64,000 nt of DNA. It comes from Neurospora tetraspora. Its lineage: Eukaryota > Ascomycota > Sordariomycetes > Sordariales > Sordariaceae. The translations under genes were made by a program, and so were the position numbers. The stretch's first letter is position 1. Each line of letters opens with the position of its first letter. Positions 53,693 through 64,000 of the stretch are shown here, in pieces. The notes under the pieces were generated by a model, which had not been told where the DNA came from, did not search any database, and saw only the letters and a program-made list of their open reading frames with translations. The DNA lies in the NCBI RefSeq assembly GCF_033439725.1, contig NW_026944385.1, forward strand, positions 4,621,001-4,685,000, read 5' to 3'.

Positions 53693-54299
53693 TTTCCCCT
53701 TCGACGAAAGGAGAAGAGTATTTAATATTTATTAAAATTATTATTAAATATAAAATAGAAAATAAGAATTATCGCTTTCTTTACTATTAATACATACTCT
53801 TTTTTATATCCTATATAACTTTTGATTACCGAAATTTATTTCCGATAATTAAGATATTCTAATACGAGAACCGAATAATAGCGAGTAGTTAGTATAGATA
53901 GTAATGACAGAGGAGATCCTTAATAATACTTATAACGAAACGAACGAGTATTAAAATTATCGTTATCTTTATAATTATTCTTATTAAATTTAGGAGGATT
54001 TTAATGCGTGCGTTTGCGATTAAGCAGGGAATTATTTTACTTTTATTATTTATAATATTATTAGGACGCGGAAAGCGAGTAATTAGTATAGTATTAAAGC
54101 GATTAATAAAATAAGTAGTTAGTATATTAAATTTGTTCGATATACTAATGAAGTTAGGTATATTATAAAGTAATATATTATTAGAACGAACGTTATAAAG
54201 AGGAATAATATTAAATATAGTTATTAGTATAATATATACGTATAGTAGACGCTAATAAAGGAGTACAGCGGATATAAAATCTTTAGAATTCGATAAATC

Positions 54300-56043
54300 T
54301 TTGGCGTATATTCGATAATTCTATTTTCAATTATTTTATTATTTTTCCCTAATAGAGGTTAGAGCTTTCTAAAAGATATTTATACTTTTCGAAGCCGGTA
54401 GTAACAATATTAGGAATAGTATTTAAATTATTTATTTTAGTGGTAATTAGGACTTCCTTAACGATTTCTACTTTACGAACGATTTTAATTTTATGTATAG
54501 GAAATTTATTTATAGTAAATTTAATTGGAGTTATTTAAGTATAGTATAAATATTTTACGCGATTTAGTAAGTTATTCATTTATTCGAGTAGATTAGTACT
54601 ATAATTAAAGTATTAAATAGCTAGTAAAGTGTCTTTTAATAGGATTTTGTCGATAAAAGTAGAGTCGTTATTATTCTACTTCTTTAGAACGTTATTAAGG
54701 GCGCCTTTAGTATTGCGTATTAATTTATTTTATAAAAAGCTGTACGTACTTATGAATTCCCTTTTATAATTATTGATATTTATTATATATATTTCAATAA
54801 TCTTTTTGATATCCTTGCGTAGATTATAATTAATTTCGATATTTAAGTCCTAGTAATCTTTATTGAATATATTAATTTTATTTTCGAAGGATAGGTAGGA
54901 TTTACTTTTATTGTTAGCTTCGTTATAAATACTAATATTATTACGCAATTGGATAATATATAGGGTAGCTTTATACGCTTTTTTAAGTATTATTTTAGCG
55001 TTGGATATATTGAATAGGTCGGTTAGGATAATTATAATAGGAGTCAGGTATAAAGCGGCAGTAGCGTTATTAATTAAAAAATTTAATTTATATTATTTCT
55101 AAATTTCTAAAAAAGTTGTAATTATTAAGAATAATAAGGCGGCTAATAGGGTTAATAAATTTTGAAATAATATTATTAAGATTAATATAGTATTGAATCA
55201 TATATAAAGTATAGTAGATTTTTGTTATTTAGCTACGGTAGAATATAGCGTTATTATAGGCGATAGGAATGGTCGGAATGAACTCGAAGGTTTTTTTTAA
55301 GTACGAGAGCTATATATAAATATTAAAGTAATTAAATAAAGTAATAACCTAATTTTACTAATTATTAAATTTATTATTAGGAATAAAGTTTTCGCAGATT
55401 GGCGCCGATAATATAGCCGATGTAAGATAGTGTAAGTTATTATTTAGGGTTTGTAAAATTATTTAGTCGAGGTTAATTTAAACGCCAGTACGATTGATTA
55501 TATTGTAGAGGAGTAATAGTAATTGGTTATTATAAAGTACGAAAAAGTAGTTGATTATTATAAGGGGTATATAGTAGTAACCGTTATTAGCCTTTTTGTT
55601 ATTAACAATTAAGATATTATTTAGTATATAAAATTTAGTGTTGGGGTAATAGTTAGATAAGTTGTAGGGGCTATTAAAGTTGTATAAGCTGGTAAAATAG
55701 TTAATAATATATTGAAGGCGAATATATTAGAAGAAATTATATAAATATTCGGTATTTATACTAGTAATGCGATTAGCGATAAAATCGGGGATTATAATAT
55801 ATAGATTATTAGTTTTAAAATTAATAAGTTTAGAAGCGCTATTAGTTATAGTATAGCGATTAAAGTATTTTGTTATAATTACTAATATTAGGAAACATTA
55901 GTTTAATTTTAAAGTAAGGGGAGTTATTGGGCGATTTTGCAATAGGGTACGAAGGTTATTATTAGGGTCGTTGTAATTGTTGATCTAGTTATTGAAATTA
56001 TTTATAAGTTCGTTACTAGGAAGTATTAAAGGTATTTTAACAT
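54300..56043 (-). pseudogene. Unidentified extra reading frame downstream of integrase in the Gypsy element
   Basis: Reading the minus strand from an ATG at 56043, about 290 codons stay in one frame with only RIP-type TAG and TAA stops. After a shift near 55100, another 260 or so codons stay open to about 54300. The first part is Asn-, Leu- and Tyr-rich, partly through RIP; the second looks helical and charged. The 250 bases before the ATG are less AT-skewed and pyrimidine-rich, like a fungal leader. I recognise no family. It lies between integrase and the 3' LTR, where extra genes sit in some LTR elements. It could be a captured host gene, an envelope-position gene, or an older insertion. 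Confidence 0.4.
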
Positions 56044-56649
56044 CCTCTATATTAATAAGTAGTATAATAATTAATAGGTAAAGGGATAAATTTAGCGAAT
56101 AAGGGGGATTGTAAGGATAGGGTAGGTTGTAATGAAGTTGATAGAGTAGAGAAGAAGTTTTGGAAGGAAAGAAGGATTTTGAATTATATAAAAGGTTATA
56201 TAAGTACTAAGACCTTTCGACTTTATTCGAAATTATATTTTTAATTATTTGCCAGGAGAGTTATTTATTTTGTGCGATTATATTTATTTAAGCTTTAGCG
56301 TTCTCTTATATTACTATTATTTTATTAGAATAAAATAGAAAGGAAAGCGATAGAACTATAGAAATAATATAATATATTATAAATTAGTAATATTAGTTAA
56401 TAACTTTATTAAAACTAGGAGTTTGATTAAATAATATTTTAAAACTTTTATTAAGTTAAAAGTGAAAATTAAAAGAAAATAAAAATGAAGAAAATATGAT
56501 AAAAGAAATATTCGTTTCTTTTTTTTCCGCGTTATTGAAAAAAACTTTTTAGTACTCTTATTAAATTTAATTTACAATTACTTATTTTAACAATTAATAC
56601 GCTAAATCATTTTCTTACGAGTGCCCCGGAACGGAAATTTTAGCGGGTA

Positions 56650-58050
56650 TTTTATATTGAATTCTTTTACTTTCTCCTTCGAATTCCTTATAAATTCGGT
56701 ACGTAATTCTTATATATATATATTTTTTTTAATATCTAATTTATTTAATTAAATATTTAATATCCAACGGATTTTAATTCTTAATTACTAAACTTTCGAT
56801 TTCCTATTCCTTTTAATTATTAATTTTTAGAAATTTAACAGGCGGTATTTTATAATTAAAGGGATCCGGTCTTTAGGCGGGTTTATAAAAGTAAATTATT
56901 AAAATAATTAGATATATACGTTAATCGCCGGGTAGGTTAAATTTATAAGTTAGAGGGCTAATTTTTTCGAGACTTTTATAAGGGCTTATACAGTTTATAG
57001 ACTATTTCTTCTTTAAGTTATTAGATAAATAATAATCTTTATTTAATTGTAAATAAATTTACTTTTAATTTCGAATGTAATTGGAGCGTATTTAGTATTA
57101 TAATGTTTTTCAATAATTATATTAACCCTATTGATAAATTGGGCAATTTTAAATTAATATTTTTAATATAGTAAAATTAATGATTTTGCGGTTAATGGTT
57201 CTCTTATAATTAGGACGAAAAGATTAAATATAGTCTGAAGTTTGAATTTATATATTAATTCGTTAGGCGATAGTCCAATTGTAAATTGGACAGTATTATT
57301 TAAATTATATTATAGGGTTATTAGTATTAACGTTTAAGAAAGAGTATTAGTTATATATTATATACGGATTATTATTTATAACGTTTAATTAATATCTTCT
57401 AATTATTTATTAATTTAGGCGTAATGAACTGTAGAAAAGAGTAAGTAAATAATTAAAATTTCGAGAATATTGCACTAAATATTAGAAATAAATTTAAGAT
57501 TATGTTTATCAATAATAGTACCCAGTAAATTTTAATTATAGTAATACAAAATTTAGAGTAAAATTTTAGTTTATTTATACGTGCTATAAGTTGAATAATT
57601 TATTAATAATAGTATTTTCTTATTGAATTTATAAGTAAAGCTATATATTATATTAAATTTATTAAAATTAAGGATAGACTATATAGTATTAGCGGATTTG
57701 ATAGTTGGTATATTAGTAACGAAGTTTATAGTAATTGTATAAAATAGGCGTAGGAATATTCGAATAAGTGGAAGTCCGTTTAGAATCGATTACCGATTGT
57801 ATTAATTATAACAGTATATTTCGTAGTATTTAATATACTTCCGAATTATATATGTTTTATATTGTGTATAAAATTGAGATAAATCGTCTATTATTTTATT
57901 AATACCAAAATAATGCTTTTTATTGTATACTAATTCTAATATCTTCTATATATACAAGCGAGGGATATAAAGACGTCGCTCGTTTTAATAGTCGATATAG
58001 TAAAGAAGATTATCTTCGAATAAGTAAGGATTAGCAGGTAAGTTAGGGCG
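56650..58050 (-). pseudogene. Gypsy integrase remnant
   Basis: On the minus strand a single frame holds an H2C2-type zinc-finger region (RRLYIPRLYI, then HYFGINK, then IRKYIKYYEIYCYN, about 57790-57978), the start of the catalytic core with ITINFVTNIP near 57740, and a C-terminal GPY/F-like module near 56850-57000. Order and spacing are those of Ty3/Gypsy integrases. Several Cys and His codons are changed to Tyr by RIP. Confidence 0.75.
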
Positions 58051-59238
58051 CTTATTAGAGTGGTGTATATAAATATAATTTAGGGCGTTAACTTTTTCGA
58101 TTAATTGGAGAATTTTGCTGTATTTAAAGTCGGAAGGGTATATTTAATTAATTATTTTTTCTAAAGTAGGAGTGATAATTAGTAAAACGGTTTAAATATT
58201 TAGAAAAATATTTATATATAAGAAAGAGAAGGTAATAAAATTTTCTAAATAGTTAAAATAGGGCTAAATATTAGTAAATTTGTTAGAAATATCGTCGTTA
58301 TTAATTAATTTAGTAGTAAATAATTTTAATAAAGCGTTAGGAATAATATTTAGAATTAGTAGTAAAGAAAGAGAAATAAGAATTTAAATAGAATTTATAA
58401 GAGGCAGTATGTTAATTATTTTAATAGTATTAGAAACATTATTAGGCGAAGATTGAAAATTGGAAGCGACAAAACCGTTAACATTAGAGGGAATTAATAT
58501 ATTAGCGGTTATTTTAATAGTATCGTCGTTAATTTTGTATTAAATAGTTTTATTATTATTAGCTTTTAACTTAATTATATACTATTATTAATACTTTTTT
58601 TTAAATTAATAGAAACTCTATCTCTTTCTTTAAGGAAAGGCTAAGTTTAATATCCCTTAAGAAGGTATTTAGCAATAAAATTGCGATATTTGCGTAGAAT
58701 TTATTAGATTTCTTTATTAGTCGCGTTAATATTGACGATTCAAATTTTATTATAAATATCGTTATTTACTTTATTGACCTAATGTTTTTAAATTTCGATT
58801 TGGCCGGTTTCTATATTAAGGCGAAGTTTGGCGGTTTTAATAAAAAGTTCGGCGGCTAGAGGGCTAAAACGTTCTTTATAATAAAGTTAAGATTAAATTA
58901 TTATAAATTTAAAATTTTAATATACTTTACGTATTAGATTATCTTTTTAGAGGTTAAAAGCCGTTTAGAGAGTAGTATTGCCGTTTAATATCGTAAAGGT
59001 TAATTTTAAGATTTAAAGGGATAATAAAAGAATTATAAAGAAAGGGGGTTTAAAATTAAATAGGATGGGTAAGTATTTGGTTTGAGAGGGTAAGTTGAAT
59101 AAATAGTACTAGATTTAATAAATTATTATTAAAATTAATGAAACGAAAATAGAATTTCCCCCTTTACGAAAGGAAAAAAACGAAAAAGGATATAAAAGAA
59201 TAATGAAATTAGTTTGAAATTAAATTATAAGTACTATT

Positions 59239-59596
59239 TATTATACGAAGTAACACTTTATAAGGGATACTAATATAGAATAATAAAGTAAATAATTAGT
59301 CATAGGATAGAGTAATAATATATAACAATTAATGATAACTTTATTAAAGGAAATTGAAGATAAGTATTATCGAAAGCTTTAACCTAGGACTGCGTATACG
59401 ACTTTATAGAGTATAAGTAAAATAGACGTTAGGTTAATATAATATAAATTAATAATCTAGTTAAGTTTGACGGAGGTTTATAGGGAGAGTACTTTTATAT
59501 AATATATCCTACTCGATAGAGTAGTCTTATGTTCATTAGAGCGTGTCCTAAGATAGAGTGGGGCATTTAACTACTTGCTTGGAATATTCTATAATA
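59239..59596 (-). repeat. Gypsy LTR (5' LTR in element orientation)
   Basis: This is the partner of the 358-base LTR at 53335-53692. It is followed directly by the target duplication CCTTT and then by the rest of the interrupted minisatellite unit. Confidence 0.9.
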
Positions 59597-59601
59597 CCTT
59601 T

Positions 59602-59670
59602 CTTTATTTCTTACGCGAAGTTTCTACGAAATTTCCCTTTTTTTATTTTTTATACGAGGTTTCTATAAAG
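59602..59670. repeat. 39-base minisatellite, right part
   Basis: Eleven bases complete the unit broken at 53334 (28 + 11 = 39). A full unit follows at 59613-59651, and a partial one starts at 59652. Confidence 0.85.
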
Positions 59671-62600
59671 TAAATCTTTTTAAATTTTTTTCTAAATATA
59701 AATTAATATTCTTTTTACAACTTACCTTCGATAAATATATAACGTTTAAATAGCGCCTTAAAAACGTTCCAACGCTATTTATTTTCGTCGATATTTAGGC
59801 CGATCCCTATAGTACAAATTACTATTTTCCTAACGTTATTAAAGGTTTAATAATTATTAACTATAATTTAATTTAAGGCGGTAAAAATATACATATTGTT
59901 AAAACTTTCTTCGGCGAACGTTTCTACCGCTTCGCCGAAAATAATAACGAATTTTACAGTTATTAGGGTCTTTCAAAGATAGAAATATAATATATAAATA
60001 CTATAAGGATATTTATTAAATTATCCTAAGTATTAAATATAAGAACGGATCTTTCAATATAAATATTAATAGTCGTTTTAAGCGCTATAAAATCCGTATT
60101 ATTAATAGTAAATTTAATATTTTAAAAAATTTTCCGGGCGGTTATTAAAGGGTTACTGGATAATTACCGGAGGGTTATTAGAAAGTTAATAGAGGGTTAT
60201 TAAAAAAAGATTTTAATTAAAATAATTATTAATAGAAATTAAATTTAATATTCTATAAATTTCTTGAAATTTTTTCGATTAGATTATAACGGAGGTTACT
60301 TCGTTTAACAAATATATTAATTCCGCCCCGGAGCCGGCACTTTCCCCGGCGAAGTATAAAATAGAATACGCTTAAGAGCGTAAAGCCTTCCTAAATATTT
60401 TTATTACGAAGAATATATATTAGAATTACCCCTATTTAAAGTCTTTTATTTTTAGTAGGGAATTATTTTTATATTATAAAAAAAAAGGGGGAGGGGGGGG
60501 AATTTGCCCGAGGTTTCTAACAGGTTATTAACTATCCGTTAACCCTTTATAAATATTTTATAAATATATAATTAATACTATAATAAAAGCGAAGAAGGAT
60601 ATTATTAATTTCCTATATTAAAATATAATTAAATACTAATAATAAAACGAGAAGGTAGTTTATAAATGTATTATTGAATACATAAAATATACTTACGAAA
60701 ATAAATAATGATTAAAATTGAATATAAAGGGCGCTTAATTTAATAATATTTATATTATATACTAGAACGTTAAAAAGGATAACGAAAACCTAAAGCCTTT
60801 ACTAAATAATAGTAAAATTTATACCAGCTATAAATAAATTACGCGTAAATTTCCTTACCTTTTTCGTTCCCTTACTTTCTTATTAATAGGGGGTTATTTA
60901 AAAGTTTTTAATTATTTAAAAACCGTAATTAACTTTCTTACTTGTTTTTTCTTTAAGTTCTATTTATAATTTTAACGTTAAAAATTGTAACTTAATTAAA
61001 ATTTTAATATTTTAAATAATACTATCTTTACTACTAATATAACCGGTTATATATCTTATAATTATAAAGATAAAAATTAGGATTCGGCGTAGGTTTTGTT
61101 TAACGTTAAGTCTAATAAGGGTAATTTAAAGGCGTATATTAATAACCGTTATACTAAATGTAACTTTCCTTTACCCTATTCCGACCCGGAGGATAATAAC
61201 AAAGATACGTAAAAGCATATTCAATAAGATTTTAGAATATTATTTTTTAAATTATAGTAAAGTTTTAGCGTTAAATTATTAAAGGTTTAATAGATAGATA
61301 TTGAAAAGTTTATAAAGGGTTATATAAAGGTTATAAAAGGGTTATTTATTTGAATAATAATAGTTAGATCGATTATAGTACAAGGTTATACTTTAATAGT
61401 AATATTATTTCCCTCTTTTAAATTTTATATTTTTCATTGCTTTTTCCGTACTACCTAACCTTTTAGTAACTATTTAAAAAAAAATCTTTTCTAATTAAAA
61501 TAAAACCTATAAGTTTTTCTAACGTAAAAGAATATTATTAAAAAATCTTTTTTTCTCCTTTTAAGATAGAAAAAAGATAGAAAATACAAAATTTATATTC
61601 TTATTCTTCTAAAGTTAAAAAACTAAAGTTAATTCTTTTATAATTCTAAAAGAAAGAATTTTAAAAAGCTATATGTAATTTAACATCAATATTATAATAT
61701 AAGTATTTATTTTCTTTATATATCGTATTAATTACCCTTTTATTTAGGGTAAGTAAGTTCTTAGTAACTACTTAAAAAAACTTTTCCAACCGAAATAAAA
61801 CTTATAAATTTCTTTAAAGTAAACAAATTGTATTAAAAAATCATTTTTTTCTCCATCTAAGATACAAAATATATAGAGAATATAAGATTTGTATTTTTGT
61901 TTCTCTAAAGTTCAAAAACTAAAATTAGTTCTTTTTAATTTTAAAAGAAAGAATTTTAAAAAGTTATACATAGTTTAATGTTATGAATATTATAATATAA
62001 GTATTTATTTCCATTATACGTCGTATTTCTTACCGTTTTGCTTAGGGTAAGTAACTTCTTAGTAACTATTTAAAAGTTTTTATTAAAATTAAAAAATAAT
62101 AAAAGTTTTCTTTTCTTTTTTCTTTTATATAAAAATATATTATAAAGAAACTTTTGCCCTCTATTAAATAACAAGTGTGAAATCTATCTTATTAGTTATT
62201 TAAAAGGTGAAAAATAAAGATAATTCTTTTTTTATTTTAATTTTAAAATTATTTAATAATAACATAAACATTCTTCTGATATATATTTAATATAATATAT
62301 ATGTTTCTTTATCTTATATTCTGTATTTCTTAACCTTCTTTCTAGTTTATTTAACTACTTTATAATAGCAGCTTATTTATTTAAACGAGTTAAAAGAAAA
62401 TAATATATTAGATTTTATATTTAATAAAATTAAAATATAAATTGTAATTTTCTATTTTATAATATATCGTAGTACTAATATATTAACAAATATTAAATAA
62501 AATCAAATTTAATTTCATTATTTTAAATATATTTTATTGTATATTAATTATAAAAAAGGCTTTTGTTCGTATATTTTTATTATTCCTATATAATATCTAA

Positions 62601-64000
62601 AAGGATAATATATATTATAATTTAATTTATATATTATATTTATTCAATTATTAATTTATTATATTAATAAATCTAAATTATAATAAGAGGGAATTAATAT
62701 ATTAAAATATATATATTTTATAAAATTGTAAAAACGTTTTAATTAATCAAAATATTATTACTACGTTCTAAGCTTCTAATCAATTTAGGTAGCGAATAGC
62801 TAGTAATAACGAGAAATAATATTATTATATTTATATTCTACAAAACTACCACTAATTTACTATAAACCATTTGTAAACCCTTTCCAAACCTTTAATTAAT
62901 ACTATTAAAATACTATATTATATTCGTAATATATTATATTTATATATTATTATCGCCGTTATCTTCTTACTTGTCCTTTCCACTTTAATTAATATTTTAC
63001 CTCGTATTTGATTATTTTCAACTTTCCGTCTTTCTTAAAATATTAATTACACCGACTATAGTATTAATTAATTACATATATCCTATCTCATTCTACTTCC
63101 TATATTATTTTTATTATAATTAATAAAGATATTAGCCTATTTACTAACTTTGTATAGTACCGGACAAACGTTTTATACGTTACCCGGTAGAGATTATATA
63201 TATAAATAAAAAATTCTTTTCGCCTTTTTGACCATTTAATAAACCTTTACGAATAAGCCGTTAATATTAGATAGGGTAATTATATTATTGTTCCTTATAG
63301 CGAAATGTTTTATTATTTTCTAACCTTTAAAGGAATAAAAATTATTATATATAATATTAATAAGCGGATCTTTAATATTTAATAACTATATCATTACTTC
63401 GAAATATATTATATTCCAAACCAACCGATCGCTTCGCTTTATTATAATAAACCCTCTACTTTAGTTACTTTAAAAGGGAAACGTACATAAAATTCGATTT
63501 TACTTATATTAATATAATATTAAAATTTATTTTATAGAATACCATAACCGGTTTTATTAAATACTTTTAATTAATAAAGAATACTCCGAAAAATAATACT
63601 ATTTCGACTATAAATAGCCTAAGGAACGGATCCTTACAATTAAATTCGTAAAGAGCGCGAATAAGAAAATAAATATATATAAAGTATATATTAATTTTAT
63701 AGTAATAACGATTTTATATCGATAAAATAATATATTATATTATAAGCTTATATAAATTACTTTATTAATTAATTAATACGGGCAATTATTAATATAGCGT
63801 ATATAAATTATAAATATAATCCCCGCTCTTCATTCCAAATTAATTAAGAACGATTTAGATTTGGAAATTAGTTTTCGAAATTCCGAAAATAAAGAACCTA
63901 TTACCTTTTTCGGAAATTCGGATAATTCTTCGGATAGCCGAACCGAACCGAGCCCTATACAAAGTAACCTAGTTATAGAAATAATATAAATCTATCCTTA
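59671..64000. other. Unclassified RIP-mutated repeats
   Basis: The AT-rich sequence has stretches open apart from RIP-type stops (for example about 59700-60110 and 63130-63830 on the plus strand), suggesting further dead elements. No LTR, TIR or motif could be assigned. It includes a purine run with AAAAAAAGGGGG near 60480, several GGGTTATTA-type direct repeats near 60140-60215, and a 298-base tandem repeat listed separately. Confidence 0.5.
61463..62356. repeat. 298-base tandem repeat, about three degenerate copies
   Basis: The landmark TTAGTAAC is found at 61463, 61761 and 62059, exactly 298 bases apart each time. Copies one and two align along their whole length, with shared blocks such as AAAGAAAGAATTTTAAAAAG and TATTATAATATAAGTATTTA. 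The third copy is much more diverged but ends with a matching TATTTCTTA block near 62325. Unequal divergence by RIP is likely. Confidence 0.8.

Larger units (their letters stand above)
53335..59596 (-). mobile_element. Gypsy (Ty3-type) LTR retrotransposon, RIP-mutated
   Basis: Two LTRs of 358 bases each (53335-53692 and 59239-59596) start TGTTACGCG-like and end TATAATA-like. They are flanked by identical CCTTT duplications (53330-53334 and 59597-59601). Removing the element and one duplication restores an exact 39-base minisatellite unit, which confirms both ends. Minus-strand orientation is shown by a polypurine tract (GAAGGGGAAA on the minus strand, at 53693-53702) and by a minus-strand integrase. 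Gag-like sequence lies near 58600-58900. The integrase (about 56650-58050) follows unusually soon, and a further minus-strand frame lies at about 54300-56043. No reverse transcriptase was located. All frames are broken by RIP-type stops. Confidence 0.88.
49691..64000. other. RIP-mutated AT-rich block
   Basis: Over 14 kb the sequence is extremely AT-rich, CpA and TpG are rare, TpA is abundant, and no frame is open beyond about 60 codons. This is the pattern left by repeat-induced point mutation, and in Neurospora such DNA usually carries H3K9 and cytosine methylation. Nested within are a Mutator-like element, a Gypsy element inserted in a minisatellite, and tandem repeats, listed separately. 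The block continues past the window end. Confidence 0.85.

Noticed and set aside
1-64000. A secondary-metabolite or defence gene cluster
   Set aside because: No polyketide synthase, nonribosomal synthetase, terpene cyclase or similar core enzyme is present, and neighbouring genes have unrelated housekeeping, signalling or secreted roles.

Overview
This window comes from a filamentous ascomycete, most likely a Neurospora-like member of the Sordariales. The genes have short introns (about 59 to 184 bases) with GTRNGT donors, CTRAC-like branch sites and YAG acceptors. The families are typical of moulds: a HET-domain protein, a Ste2-type pheromone receptor, indoleamine dioxygenase, a secreted CE3 esterase and a tyrosinase. 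Two blocks are extremely AT-rich, very poor in CpA and full of TpA, which is the mark of repeat-induced point mutation (RIP).

Layout. Positions 1-16,263 are ordinary gene-bearing DNA: a bHLH factor, two small diverged paralogues, a DUF6594-type membrane protein, tRNA-Glu, a mitochondrial-type single-pass protein, RNase H1, a secreted CE3-like esterase and an indoleamine 2,3-dioxygenase. Positions 16,264-22,687 are a RIP-ruined Copia retrotransposon with recognisable LTRs. It is interrupted by a 723-base, much less mutated insertion that begins with a tRNA-like head carrying A and B boxes and is flanked by an 11-base target-site duplication. Positions 22,688-49,690 return to genes: the ESCRT-I subunit Vps23, a 1,180-residue disordered protein, a possible NlpC/P60-like protein, a protealysin-like M4 peptidase, tRNA-Arg, a Nit1/Nit2-type amidase, the pheromone receptor, a HET protein, a secreted tyrosinase, a sugar porter and a Cys-containing secreted protein. 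A 168-base MITE lies at 42,884.

Positions 49,690-64,000 are a second RIP block. It holds a Mutator-like TIR element (49,924-53,088, 8-base duplication). It also holds a Gypsy LTR element on the minus strand (53,335-59,596, two 358-base LTRs, CCTTT duplication) that landed inside a 39-base minisatellite, and a degenerate 298-base tandem repeat. The rest of this block is unclassified.

The genes do not form one pathway or cluster; they are independently transcribed housekeeping, signalling and secreted functions. The most interesting material is in the repeats: the tRNA-headed insertion nested in Copia, the Gypsy element whose integrase sits unusually close to its 5' LTR and which carries an unexplained extra reading frame downstream, and the new MITE. 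Exon boundaries were inferred by eye from frame, splice signals and protein family continuity; no database search was possible.
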